A stretch of DNA of 64,000 bases. It comes from Streptomyces sp. 3214.6 (GTDB taxonomy: Bacteria; Actinomycetota; Actinomycetes; Streptomycetales; Streptomycetaceae). Under the pieces are notes generated by a model, which was not told the DNA's origin, searched no databases, and saw nothing but the letters and a program-made list of their open reading frames with translations. Below are positions 49,880-58,514 of this stretch, one piece after another. The position numbers were made by a program, and so were the translations under genes. Each line of letters opens with the position of its first letter. Position 1 is the stretch's first letter. The stretch is taken from NCBI RefSeq assembly GCF_900129855.1, contig NZ_LT670819.1:8308001-8372000 (forward strand), read 5' to 3'.

Positions 49880-51298
49880 TCAGTCGCGTGTGACGCGTTC
49901 TCCGTGCCGGCGGGGCGTCTCGTGCGCCGCGTTCTTCTCCAGGCGCGCGGTGATCACGAGCGTTCCCTCCTCGATCTGGTAGTCGAGGGGCAGGCCGAGG
50001 CCGCGCATGGCGGCGACCATGCCCGTGTTGGAGGCCTGCGTCACGGCGTACACGCTCTCGCAGCCCGCCTCGACGGCCATCGCCACCAGCCGGCCGAGCA
50101 GTTCGGCGCCGATGCCGCGGCGCTGCCACTGGTCCTCGACCAGCAGCGCGACCTCCGTCTCGTCGCCGTCCCACAGCAGGTGGCCGAGGCCGACGACGCG
50201 GCCGGACGGCGTCTGCACGGCCAGGGTCTGGCCGAAGCGGGGACTGAGCAGGTGGTTGAGGTAGCGGTCGGCGTCGCCGACGGGCCCGTGGTAGCGCATC
50301 CCGAGCGTGCGGGCCGAGCACCGCTCGTGCATCGCCTTCGCCGCCTGCACGTCACCGGTGTCGGCCCGGCGCACGGTGATGTCGTTGCCCTCGGGCAGCG
50401 TCAGCACGTCCTGGCCGAGCGGGACCCGCGGCCCGAGCCGGGCGTCGAGCTCCACCAGGGCACGCGCGCGTGCGAACTCGGTCGGGGTGAACGGCAGATA
50501 CGGCCGCTCCACGGTGATCACTCCGCCCTCCGGCGCCCGCAGCCGCATCACGGTCTCCTCCAGCACACCCTCCACGGGTACGCCCTCCGGCCCCCGGCCG
50601 CGGGTTCCGGCCGTGGCGGGAAGCGAGCGGATCGTGCACCTGCCGAGCAACTGCCGCAGAGCCAGCGGCAGTTCGGCCGCGTCCAGGGCGGTGCGGGTGG
50701 CCAGGCCCAGGAGCCGGGTCGGCGCGTCCACCAGATCGTGGGCGTCGGCCCGTTCGATCCAGGTGCTCGAACCGCCGGCCCGCGCGACGGCGCGGGTGAT
50801 CTCGGCCGCCGCGAGGGCTCCCGGGGCGCGCAGCAGGAACTCGTCGACCGTGTCCTCGCCCAGCGGGTGGGTCTGCAGGCTCAGTATGTCCACCCGGTGG
50901 CCGGCGAGCGCCGCGCACAGCGCCGCCAGCGACCCCGGAGCGTCCTTCACGGTCGTCCGCATCCGCCACAGGGCGCTTTCCTCGGCGACCGCGGAGGGCA
51001 GCTCGGACAGCCCGGCCTGCGGCTCCTCGGAGCGTCGCCGGGCATCGGTATCGCCCGTCGGCGGCGCGTGACCGTGGCGGCGTGCCCACCATGTGTGGAA
51101 GCCGGCCGTGGCGACGAGCAGGGCGGCGGAGACGGCCAGCAGTGCCGGGCCGTCGGGGCCGTGGCCCACCAGGTTCGCCACACCGTCGGCCACCGCGACG
51201 GCCGTGAAGAGCGCGGCGAGTTCCACCAGGTCCCGCCGCCAGTGGTGCACAGGGCGTCCGCGCTTCGCGCGCGTCACATCAGACATGTCTCGAGTCAT
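49880..51298 (-). CDS. Membrane-anchored ACT-GNAT fusion protein
   Basis: A 472-residue protein with an unusual layout. Two hydrophobic helices come first (LVELAALFTAVAVADGVANL, PALLAVSAALLVATAGFHTW). An ACT-like domain follows (MRTTVKDAPGSLAALCAALA, GHRVDILSLQTHPLGEDTVD), which usually binds amino acids. The C-terminal third is a GNAT acetyltransferase (ITVRRADTGDVQAAKAMHER, VALLVEDQWQRRGIGAELLG with the acetyl-CoA loop QRRGIG, YAVTQASNTGMVAAMRGLGL). It may acetylate a target in response to an amino acid at the membrane. The start at 51298 (MTRDMSDV) is tentative; 51286 is possible. The gap 51299-51513 contains an AT-rich patch likely to hold its promoter. Confidence 0.82.
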   Translation of the reverse strand: MTRDMSDVTRAKRGRPVHHWRRDLVELAALFTAVAVADGVANLVGHGPDGPALLAVSAALLVATAGFHTWWARRHGHAPPTGDTDARRRSEEPQAGLSELPSAVAEESALWRMRTTVKDAPGSLAALCAALAGHRVDILSLQTHPLGEDTVDEFLLRAPGALAAAEITRAVARAGGSSTWIERADAHDLVDAPTRLLGLATRTALDAAELPLALRQLLGRCTIRSLPATAGTRGRGPEGVPVEGVLEETVMRLRAPEGGVITVERPYLPFTPTEFARARALVELDARLGPRVPLGQDVLTLPEGNDITVRRADTGDVQAAKAMHERCSARTLGMRYHGPVGDADRYLNHLLSPRFGQTLAVQTPSGRVVGLGHLLWDGDETEVALLVEDQWQRRGIGAELLGRLVAMAVEAGCESVYAVTQASNTGMVAAMRGLGLPLDYQIEEGTLVITARLEKNAAHETPRRHGERVTRD

Positions 51299-51513
51299 GC
51301 GGCCACTGTGGAGGGACGGTGTTGCGTGATCACGAACGCATTGTGACCGACGGGTAAAGGTTCCCAATGCCCGTTTTGTTAATTCTTTTACGATCGCATC
51401 GGCGCGTCGCATGCCGTGCGGCGCGGCTGTCACGACCGCACCGCGCACCGGGGGATGACGCCGATGCGCGGCACGTGGTGTCGAGACTACGGGACGCCGG
51501 ACCGCACGCCCGA

Positions 51514-53100
51514 CTACTGCCCGACCCGTCCCGGCTGCAGCACCTGCGTGAACAGCACCGTGCCGTCCTGCTCACGCAGCCGGACCGTCAACTCGCCGCT
51601 GTCGCCGTCGATGTCGACCTCCCCGAAGAACTGGTAGCCGGCCGCCGGCGAGACGTTCGCGGCGGTCGGCGCCTTCACGAACACCCGCTCCGGACCGAAG
51701 GTGTTGTCGAGCGCGCTGGCCGGGAAGGCGCCCGCGTTCAGCGGCCCGGAGACGAACTCCCAGAACGGCTCGAAGTCGGTGAACGCGGCCCGCGACGGCT
51801 GGTAGTGCTGCGCCGAGGTGTGGTGCACGTCGGCCGTCAGCCACACCGTGCCGGTGATCCGCCGGTGCTTGATGTACCGCAGCAGCTCGGCGATCTGCAG
51901 CTCACGGCCGAGCGGCGCGCCCGGGTCGCCCTGCGCGACGGCCTCGATGTTCGCCTTGCCCTCGGTGGCGTCCGGCACGACCAGCCCCAGCGGCATGTCG
52001 GCGGCGATGACCTTCCACACCGCGCGCGAGCGCGACAGCTCCCGCTTGAGCCACTCCAGTTGCTCGGCGCCGAGGATGCCCTGCGGGTCCACCCTCTGGT
52101 CGTCGGGCGAGTTCGCGTTGCGGTACGTCCGCATGTCCAGGACGAACACGTCGAGCAGCGGGCCGTGCCGCACCACCCGGTGGACGCGGCCCTCCTTGGC
52201 GCCCGGACGCAGCGTCGAGATCGGGAAGTACTCGCTGAACGCCCGCCGCGCCCGCCCCGCGAGCACGTCGACGCTCTTCTCGGTGTAGCGGGTGTCGGAG
52301 GCGGCGATCACCTCGCCCGGGTACCAGTTGTTGCGGACCTCGTGGTCGTCCCACTGGATGATGGAGGGCACCTGGGCGTTGAACCGGCGCAGGTTCTCGT
52401 CCAGCAGGTTGTAGCGGAAGTTGCCGCGGAACTCGGCGAGGGTCTCGGCGACCTTCGACTTCTCCTCGGTGGTGATGTTCCGGTAGAGGCTGCCGTCGGG
52501 CAGCGCCTGCGTCGCCGTGATCGGTCCGTCGGCGTAGATGTTGTCGCCGCTGCACAGGAAGAAGTCGGGGTCGAGCTTGGCCATCGCGTCGTAGATGCGG
52601 TAGCCGCCGATGTCGGGGTTGATGCCCCAGCCCTGGCCGGCCAGGTCACCGGACCACAGGAAGCGCACGCCGTGACGACGTCCGAGCGGCGCGGTGCGGA
52701 AGGTGCCGGTCACCGGCTCGCCGGTGCGACGCGGGTCGTCCGGGTCGGCGAGCAGCACACGGTAGTGGATCTGCTCGCCGGCAGGCAGTCCGTGCAGCCG
52801 GGTCGTGCCGGTGAAGTCCGTACCGGCGCCGAGCAGCGGGCCGTAACAGCGGCGGGCGCCCCGGAAGGACTCGGTCGCCGCCGTCTCGACGACCATCCGC
52901 GCCGGACGGTCGGAGCGCACCCACACCAGCCCGGAGTCGGACGTCACGTCCCCGGTCTGCACACCCCAGCCCGCCTCGGGCCGCCCGGACAGCGCGAAGG
53001 CGGGAGCGGCGCCGAGCGCGGCGGGCAGGGTCAGGGCCGCGGAAGCGGCGAGCGAGCCGCGCAGGACGCTGCGGCGCCCGGGAAACGGACTGGGTGACAT
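51514..53100 (-). CDS. phoD: Tat-exported alkaline phosphatase D
   Basis: A 528-residue secreted phosphodiesterase/phosphomonoesterase. Residues 1-40 are a twin-arginine signal (GRRSVLRGSLAASAALTLPA, ending AAPAFA). An N-terminal fibronectin-like domain (GVQTGDVTSDSGLVWVRSDR) precedes the metallophosphatase core: FLWSGDLAGQGWG, DFFLCSGDNIYADGPI, IIQWDDHEVRNNWYPG, VFVLDMRTYRN and WLTADVHHTSAQHY. It needs Ca and Fe in characterised members and scavenges phosphate. GGAGG lies eight bases before the ATG at 53100. I saw no clear PhoP box upstream. Confidence 0.94.
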   Translation of the reverse strand: MSPSPFPGRRSVLRGSLAASAALTLPAALGAAPAFALSGRPEAGWGVQTGDVTSDSGLVWVRSDRPARMVVETAATESFRGARRCYGPLLGAGTDFTGTTRLHGLPAGEQIHYRVLLADPDDPRRTGEPVTGTFRTAPLGRRHGVRFLWSGDLAGQGWGINPDIGGYRIYDAMAKLDPDFFLCSGDNIYADGPITATQALPDGSLYRNITTEEKSKVAETLAEFRGNFRYNLLDENLRRFNAQVPSIIQWDDHEVRNNWYPGEVIAASDTRYTEKSVDVLAGRARRAFSEYFPISTLRPGAKEGRVHRVVRHGPLLDVFVLDMRTYRNANSPDDQRVDPQGILGAEQLEWLKRELSRSRAVWKVIAADMPLGLVVPDATEGKANIEAVAQGDPGAPLGRELQIAELLRYIKHRRITGTVWLTADVHHTSAQHYQPSRAAFTDFEPFWEFVSGPLNAGAFPASALDNTFGPERVFVKAPTAANVSPAAGYQFFGEVDIDGDSGELTVRLREQDGTVLFTQVLQPGRVGQ

Positions 53101-53220
53101 GGAGGGGCCTCCAGGGACGGGAACCGGCCGGTGTGCACAGCCACAAGTACTGGTGCGCCGCAGCGCACACGGAAACCGCAGGTGAACAACTGACCGCACA
53201 CCCGGGGGATGCGACCCACA

Positions 53221-54699
53221 TCACTGCCCGGCGGCCTCCCGCATCAGCCGCACCCCGTCCCGGATACGGGCGGGCGACAGCTGCGCGTAGCCGAGCACGA
53301 GCCGTACCTCCGCAGCGCCGTCTTCTGCTCCGGCACGCGCGTGTGCGTACGCGCTGAGCGCACGCACCTCGACACCGACGGCGGCCACCCGTTCCAGAAA
53401 CCGCTCCTGCGGCCCGTACCGCCGCGGCAGCCCGGCGATGACATGCAGCCCCGCCGCGATGCCGGACACCCACGCCCCGGGGAAGTGCTCCTGGAGCGCG
53501 CTCACGAGGGCGTCCCGGCGCTCCCGGTAGGCCCGCTGGCAGCGGCGCAGCTGGCGGTCGTAGTCGCCGCGCTCCACGAACCGGGCGAACAGCGCCTGGT
53601 CGAGGGCGGGATGACCGAGGTCCATGGTGCGCTTGCGTTCGACGACCTCCTCGGCCAGCGTCTCGGGGACGAGCAGCCAGCCCAGCCGCAGTCCCGGCGC
53701 GAGTGACTTGCTGACCGACCCGGTGTAGGCCACGCGCTCCGGGTCGAGGCCCTGCAGCGCTCCCACGGGAGCGCGGTCGTAGCGGAAGTCGCCGTCGTAG
53801 TCGTCCTCCAGCACGAAGCCGTCCACGTTCCTCGCCCAGTCGAGCAGTTCGGTGCGACGCCGTGCGGAGTACGCGATCCCGGTGGGGAACTGGTGCGCGG
53901 GCGTCGTCACCACGGCCCGTACGCCGGACGACCACAGTGTCTCCAGAGCGGGCCCCTCCGCGTCGAGCGGGAGAGGTACGGAGGTGACGCCGGCCGCCGC
54001 GTACAGAGCACTGTGCTGGGGGCTTCCGGGGTCCTCGACGCCGATCGCGGCCAGCCCGCGCGCGTGCAGCGCCAGGCCGAAGAGCGCCGTCGCCTGGGCC
54101 ACGCCCGAGACCACCACGAGGCGCTCCGGGTCGGCGACCACGTCCCGGCGGCGGGCGAGGAGTTCGGCGAGCGCGGTGCGCAGTCGGGGCAGCCCGCGCG
54201 GGTCGGGATAGCCGAGCTCGTGGTGGGGCAGCTCGGCGAGCACTCCCCGCTGCGCGGCCGCCCAGGCGGCGCGCGGGAACAGCGACAGGTCCGGCGTCCC
54301 CGGTACGAAGTCGACCCGCGCGCCCGGGGTGCGCGGAGCGTGGTCACGCGCGCGTGGCCGAGCCGCCCGCACGGCGCCGCCCACCCAGGTGCCGGCCCCC
54401 CGGCCGCTGCGCAGATAGCCCTCGGCCGTCAACTGCTCGTAGGCCTCCGTGACCAGCCCGCGCGACACCCCGAGGTCGGCGGCGAGATCCCGGCTGGACG
54501 GCAGCCGGGTGCCCTGGACGAGCCGCCCCGAGCGCACCGCGTCCCGCAGCGCGGCCTGGAGCGCACGTCCACGCGCGCGTGCCGGTGCGGAAACGGCCGG
54601 CAACAGCACCTCCCAGGCCGCCGAACCGAACGGGCCGGACGCGCGTGACGGGCCGGAAGGGTCGGACGGGCCGTCAGGATTGGTCCCCGATGACGTCAT
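53221..54699 (-). CDS. MocR-type GntR regulator with aminotransferase-like domain (PdxR-like)
   Basis: A 492-residue regulator. The GntR winged helix is in residues 45-110 (RLVQGTRLPSSRDLAADLGV, SRGLVTEAYEQLTAEGYLRS). The rest is a fold-type I PLP aminotransferase domain: GYPDPRGLPRLRTALAELLA, VEDPGSPQHSALYAAAG, VLEDDYDGDFRY and TGSVSKSLAPGLRLGW with the PLP-binding Lys. MocR proteins sense PLP or an amino-PLP adduct. It is divergent from an EamA transporter with only 47 bases between, so that transporter is the probable target. Confidence 0.94.
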   Translation of the reverse strand: MTSSGTNPDGPSDPSGPSRASGPFGSAAWEVLLPAVSAPARARGRALQAALRDAVRSGRLVQGTRLPSSRDLAADLGVSRGLVTEAYEQLTAEGYLRSGRGAGTWVGGAVRAARPRARDHAPRTPGARVDFVPGTPDLSLFPRAAWAAAQRGVLAELPHHELGYPDPRGLPRLRTALAELLARRRDVVADPERLVVVSGVAQATALFGLALHARGLAAIGVEDPGSPQHSALYAAAGVTSVPLPLDAEGPALETLWSSGVRAVVTTPAHQFPTGIAYSARRRTELLDWARNVDGFVLEDDYDGDFRYDRAPVGALQGLDPERVAYTGSVSKSLAPGLRLGWLLVPETLAEEVVERKRTMDLGHPALDQALFARFVERGDYDRQLRRCQRAYRERRDALVSALQEHFPGAWVSGIAAGLHVIAGLPRRYGPQERFLERVAAVGVEVRALSAYAHARAGAEDGAAEVRLVLGYAQLSPARIRDGVRLMREAAGQ

Positions 54700-54746
54700 G
54701 GAAGTGGACCTTAAACCGGGCCGCCGTCGTTCCTAGCGTCACCTCC

Positions 54747-55733
54747 ATGAACGCCACCACCACGCGCGGGAGTCTGCTCGCCGCGTTCGCCTGCGTCCTC
54801 GTCGGAGGGTCCTTCACCGCCAACAGCGTCCTCGGCGCCTACCCGTACGCGGGCGGTCAGGCCCTGCGCTACGGCCTTGCCTGCCTGCTGCTCATCCCCC
54901 TCGCCGGCGCCGGCGCCCGGGCCCGGCTGTGTGCGCTCACGGGCCGTCAGTGGGCACGCCTCGCACTGGTCGCGGCCGTCGGGATGGTCGGCTTCAACCT
55001 GGCCGTGCTGGCCGCCGAGCGCTCCGCGGAACCCGCCGTCCCCGGCGTCCTCGTCGGCTGCGCGCCCGTCGTCGTGGCGGTTCTGGTCCCGCTCCTGGAG
55101 GGACGGCGGCCCCGGCGCCCGGTGCTGTACGGGGCGTCGATGGTCGCCGTCGGCGCGTTCACGGTGCAGGGGTGGGGCCGTACGGACGGCGCGGGGATCG
55201 CCTGCTCGGTCTGCGCGCTGGTCGGGGAGGTGGGCTTCGCGGTCCTGGCCGTGCCCGTCCTGCGGCCGCTGGGTCCGCGGCTGCTGTCGGCGACGGTGTG
55301 CGGGCTCGCCGCCGTCGAGTCGGCCGCGATCGGTCTGCTCGTCGACGGCGGCGGGTGGCTGCGGCGGCCGGTCGGCGAGGAGGCCGCCGCGCTGCTGTGG
55401 CAGGCGGCCGTCGTCACCGTCGTCGGTTTCGTGTGCTGGTACATGGGCGTGCAGCGGATCGGAGCCGAGCGAGCCACGCTCTTCTCCGGCCTCATCCCGG
55501 TCGCGGCCGCCTGCACCGCCCCCCCTCGTCGGAACGGGCTCCTACGGCTCCGTCCAGGCCGTGGGCAGCGCCCTGGTGGGGGTCGGAGTCGCCCTGGGAG
55601 CGGGGGCGTTGAGCCGTGCCCCCGGGGTGTCAGCGGCTGCCGTCGAGGATCACGCGGGCGACGAGCGCCGGGTCGTCGTTCATCGGGCAGTGGCCGCAGC
55701 CGGGCAGTCGGACCAGGCGGGCGGCCGGGATGA
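54747..55733 (+). CDS. EamA/DMT-family transporter, C-terminus frameshifted
   Basis: The first 255 residues are a normal EamA exporter: SLLAAFACVLVGGSFTANSV, YAGGQALRYGLACLLLIPLA and EPAVPGVLVGCAPVVVAVLV, with about nine helices. At the seven-C run 55519-55525 the frame changes from PVAAACTAP to an Arg/Gly-rich tail. Removing one C restores a typical last helix in another frame (LVGTGSYGSVQAVGSALVGV, then GVALGAGALSRA), but that frame then runs on to about 55914 into the opposing gene, so the natural end is unclear. It is either a recent frameshift or a sequencing error. It is divergent from the MocR gene, its likely regulator. Confidence 0.75.
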   Translation: MNATTTRGSLLAAFACVLVGGSFTANSVLGAYPYAGGQALRYGLACLLLIPLAGAGARARLCALTGRQWARLALVAAVGMVGFNLAVLAAERSAEPAVPGVLVGCAPVVVAVLVPLLEGRRPRRPVLYGASMVAVGAFTVQGWGRTDGAGIACSVCALVGEVGFAVLAVPVLRPLGPRLLSATVCGLAAVESAAIGLLVDGGGWLRRPVGEEAAALLWQAAVVTVVGFVCWYMGVQRIGAERATLFSGLIPVAAACTAPPRRNGLLRLRPGRGQRPGGGRSRPGSGGVEPCPRGVSGCRRGSRGRRAPGRRSSGSGRSRAVGPGGRPG

Positions 55734-56460
55734 TCTGCTTGGCTCGCAGGCCCTGGCGGCGTACGAGCAGCCAGTCACGGGTGCCCCAGCCGACCGTGAC
55801 CGGCATGCCGGGGAGGTCGTCGGTGAACCGGACGGTGGTGCCGGCCCGCAGGGTCTGGTCGAACCCGGTGGCCCGGGCCAGGGCCAGCGTCTCGGCGACC
55901 ACGGCCTCGGGTGAGCGGCGGCTCGGGCGGGCGTAGATGGTGCTGGTGAGGGCGGTACGGCCGGCCGCCGTGCTCGCCAACCGCTCGACGAGGGGCAGCG
56001 GCAGCCGGCGGGAGATCTGCCGCATCGTCATCAGGACGCCGAAGGCGTAGCGCCGTTCGGCCTCCGACCAGAACCCGGCCGGGGACAGTGCCGTGACCGT
56101 CCGTACGAGCTTCTCCCGGCCGAGTTCCAGGGCGAGCAGGCCGCCGAGGGAGTTGCCGGCCACGTGGGGGCGGTCCAGCCCCAGCTCCTCGCAGAAGGCG
56201 CCGAACACGGCGGCCGTCGTGGGCAGGTCGTAGGCGAGCCCGTCGGGCAGGGCGGGGGAGACGCCGAAGCCGGGCAGGTCCACGGCGATCACGTCGCGCT
56301 CGGCGGCCAGGATGTCCACCACCGGGTCCCAGGCCTGCCGGTGGTGACCGATGCCGTGCAGCAGGAGCAGCGGTTCGCCCTCGCCCACGCGCGCGTAGGA
56401 GACGGTCACGGGCAGCGGGCCACTGGGAGAGGGGACCGTGAAGGAGACGGTGGCGGACAT
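55630..56460 (-). CDS. Alpha/beta hydrolase
   Basis: A 276-residue hydrolase. PLLLLHGIGHHRQAWDPVVD gives the oxyanion-hole HG motif. HVAGNSLGGLLALELG holds the nucleophile Ser in GNSLGG. VTVGWGTRDWLLVRRQG supplies the acid Asp, and RLPGCGHCPMNDDPALVARV the catalytic His. GAGGAG lies before the ATG at 56460. There is no signal peptide. It may be an esterase, lactonase or haloalkane-type enzyme; substrate unknown. Its 3' end overlaps the frameshifted tail of the EamA gene. Confidence 0.92.
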   Translation of the reverse strand: MSATVSFTVPSPSGPLPVTVSYARVGEGEPLLLLHGIGHHRQAWDPVVDILAAERDVIAVDLPGFGVSPALPDGLAYDLPTTAAVFGAFCEELGLDRPHVAGNSLGGLLALELGREKLVRTVTALSPAGFWSEAERRYAFGVLMTMRQISRRLPLPLVERLASTAAGRTALTSTIYARPSRRSPEAVVAETLALARATGFDQTLRAGTTVRFTDDLPGMPVTVGWGTRDWLLVRRQGLRAKQIIPAARLVRLPGCGHCPMNDDPALVARVILDGSR

Positions 56461-56580
56461 GGGAAGCTCCTCGTCTGGACTGGCCTGCAAACGCCTGGAC
56501 ACAACGCCTTGGACGCCGACTGAAACGACGCCCTTAGACAGCTTGTCAGCAATTACTACCGGCGGGTAGCCCCCGTGTGG

Positions 56581-56667
56581 GTGAACCCGGTCCCGGTGAA
56601 CCCCGTGAACCCGGAGGACCCGGTGAACCCGGTGGACCCGGTGGACCCGGAGGACCCGGAGGACCCG
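56581..56667. repeat. 9-base tandem repeats downstream of the oxidoreductase
   Basis: About ten copies of GTGAACCCG, GTGGACCCG and GAGGACCCG variants follow one another, one of them shortened to six bases. They lie just past the stop of the oxidoreductase gene on the minus strand. On that strand an open frame would read Gly-Ser/Phe-Thr repeats, but it is not the frame of the gene. Confidence 0.9.
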
Positions 56668-56686
56668 TGGTGGCTTTCGCTCTTGC

Positions 56687-57340
56687 TCAACGTGCCCTGC
56701 GCAGCTCCAGGTTGAAGTCCGCGTGACCGAAGTGACGCATGAGGTCCAGCCACAGCGGCAACCACATCTCCACGCTGCGCGCCGCCCGGATGCCGCCCAG
56801 GTCGAGCACCCGGTCCGCCGGCCAGCCGAACTCCCCGAGCAGCGCCGTGACCTGTTCCTTGGCGTCCGCGTCCTCCCCGCACACGAAGATCTGGTGCTCG
56901 CCCGGCACGCGCGCGGGATCCACCATCACCTCGCAGTTGACGGTGTTGAGGGTCTTCACCACGCGCGCGTGCGGAAACGCCCGCTGGATCTGCTCGCCCA
57001 CACTGTCCGACTCCACCGGCGACAGCCGCGCCTGCCCGTCGTCGAATTCCAGCGGGTTGGAGACGTCCACCACGACCTTCCCGTCGAGGTGGGACGACCC
57101 GGCCGCCTCCAGCGCGGCCAACGAGACCCGCCCCGCCACCGCGTTCACGACCACCTCGGCAGCCGCGGCCGCCTCGGCGAACGTGCCGGCGCTCGCTCCG
57201 TCGCCCGCCTCCCGAGCCCACTCCAGGGCTGCCGGCTTGTCCTTCGTGCGCGAACCCAGGACCACCGTGTGCCCCAGCTCCACGAGTTTTCCGCCCAGCG
57301 TGCGACCGACCTGTCCCGTACCCAGTACCGCGTACCGCAC
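56687..57340 (-). CDS. F420-dependent NADP oxidoreductase-like protein
   Basis: A 217-residue dinucleotide-binding protein. RYAVLGTGQVGRTLGGKLVE is the Rossmann GxGxxG start, GHTVVLGSRTKDKPAALEWA provides the NADP-binding Ser-Arg, and KVVVDVSNPLEF, PHARVVKTLNTVNCEVMVDP and DLGGIRAARSVEMWLPLWL match NADPH:F420 reductase-type proteins. GGAGG lies before the GTG at 57340. It may reduce F420 or another small substrate. Nearby F420 genes are absent. Confidence 0.88.
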   Translation of the reverse strand: MRYAVLGTGQVGRTLGGKLVELGHTVVLGSRTKDKPAALEWAREAGDGASAGTFAEAAAAAEVVVNAVAGRVSLAALEAAGSSHLDGKVVVDVSNPLEFDDGQARLSPVESDSVGEQIQRAFPHARVVKTLNTVNCEVMVDPARVPGEHQIFVCGEDADAKEQVTALLGEFGWPADRVLDLGGIRAARSVEMWLPLWLDLMRHFGHADFNLELRRAR

Positions 57341-57511
57341 AGCGACCTCCCGTTTGTCGGATCAGACCTCCGTCACGGTAAGTCCCGACCGCCCCGCAGG
57401 CGGGTGTTTGACGACGAGGACTTTGCCGGAGTGTCACGAGAACGTGCCTGTACGAACGCCCCGTAAACGCTTTCCCGCCGGTCGCCCGTCGGGGCCCCGA
57501 GGGTTCGAGTA

Positions 57512-57525
57512 TTGGTCTTGACCAA
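57512..57525. promoter_or_regulatory. dre-like operator palindrome
   Basis: TTGGTCTTGACCAA is a 6-base inverted repeat around TT and closely resembles the DasR response element (core TGGTCTAGACCA). It overlaps the -35 box of the GntR gene that follows, so a bound repressor would block transcription. DasR itself or the encoded paralogue could bind. Confidence 0.55.
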
Positions 57526-57546
57526 GGGTGGGGGCCGCCCTATGGT
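57518..57546 (+). promoter_or_regulatory. Predicted promoter of the GntR gene
   Basis: TTGACC (57518-57523) and TATGGT (57541-57546) are spaced by 17 bases, the optimal sigma-70-type distance. The -35 is inside the palindrome at 57512-57525. Confidence 0.6.
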
Positions 57547-57622
57547 CGCAGAGAAGTACAACAACCTTTAATAAACAAGGGCGCGAAAACGCCGCCGGAC
57601 CACGGCGATTGCGGAGGACAGG

Positions 57623-58384
57623 GTGGGGACCACGCAACTGGAATCGGTACCGGAACCGAAGTACTGGCATCTCAAGACCGTGCTCAGCGAGGCACTCGAC
57701 TCCGAATTCACGGTGGGGGAGATCCTGCCCAACGAGCGTGAGCTGGCCGCCCGTTTCGGCGTGGCCCGTGCGACGCTCCGTCAGGCGCTGGAGCAGCTCG
57801 AACTGGAGGGCCGACTGCAGCGCCGTCGTGGCGTCGGCACCACCGTCGCGCCGCCGCGCATGGGCGTCGCCGTCGGCACCGACCAGCAGGTCTGGCCGGG
57901 CATGGGCGACGACGCCTGGCAGGCCGTGGACTGCACGCTCGCGGCGCCGCCCGCGGCCGTCGCCACCGCCCTGGAGACCGCCCGCGACCAGGCCGTGCAC
58001 ATCGTGCGCCGCTCGCGGGTCTCGCACGGGCAGCCCGTCGCCGCGGAACTGCTCTACGTCCCCCGGACGTCGGTGCCCGACCTCGCCGCGATCGACGCCT
58101 CGTCCGAGGGGGCACACGCGCGTGCGGTGCTGCGCGAACTGCAGCACCTGGAGCTGCAGGGTCAGGACCGCGCCGTGGAGCTGGGCTCGGCCCGCGCGGA
58201 CGACGCCAAGGAGCTCGACCGGCTCCCCGGCGCGCCCGTCCTCGTCGTCACCACCCGCTTCTTCGCGCAGGGCCGCACCGCGGCGCTCTCCGTGGCCACG
58301 TATCGCGCTGACACGTGCCGCCTGACGTTCGGCGCGTCCGGCGGCGTGGAGATACACCACGGCCCGGAGCAGCAGGCGTCCTGA
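57623..58384 (+). CDS. HutC/DasR-like GntR regulator with UTRA domain
   Basis: A 253-residue regulator. The winged helix is EILPNERELAARFGVARATL then RQALEQLELEGRLQRRRGVG. The UTRA effector domain follows (AVHIVRRSRVSHGQPVAAEL, LLYVPRTSVPDLAAIDASSE, VVTTRFFAQGRTAALSVATY). It resembles DasR-family regulators that sense sugar phosphates. GGAGG sits five bases before the GTG at 57623. A dre-like palindrome covers its promoter, so it is probably autoregulated or under DasR. A hairpin terminator follows. Confidence 0.92.
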   Translation: MGTTQLESVPEPKYWHLKTVLSEALDSEFTVGEILPNERELAARFGVARATLRQALEQLELEGRLQRRRGVGTTVAPPRMGVAVGTDQQVWPGMGDDAWQAVDCTLAAPPAAVATALETARDQAVHIVRRSRVSHGQPVAAELLYVPRTSVPDLAAIDASSEGAHARAVLRELQHLELQGQDRAVELGSARADDAKELDRLPGAPVLVVTTRFFAQGRTAALSVATYRADTCRLTFGASGGVEIHHGPEQQAS

Positions 58385-58463
58385 GCACAGCGTCCGCCTC
58401 GGGTCGGAGGCGGCAGGCTCCCTGAACGGTCTGCACCCCCGCCCGTGCGAGGACACGTCCCCC

Positions 58464-58490
58464 CGCGCCCCGGAACTCCTCCGGGGCGCG
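58464..58490. terminator. Strong hairpin between convergent GntR and ROK genes
   Basis: CGCGCCCCGGA (58464-58474) pairs perfectly with TCCGGGGCGCG (58480-58490) around five bases. It probably ends both transcripts. Confidence 0.8.
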
Positions 58491-58514
58491 GCGCGTTTCA
58501 CCGGTGACGGCCGG

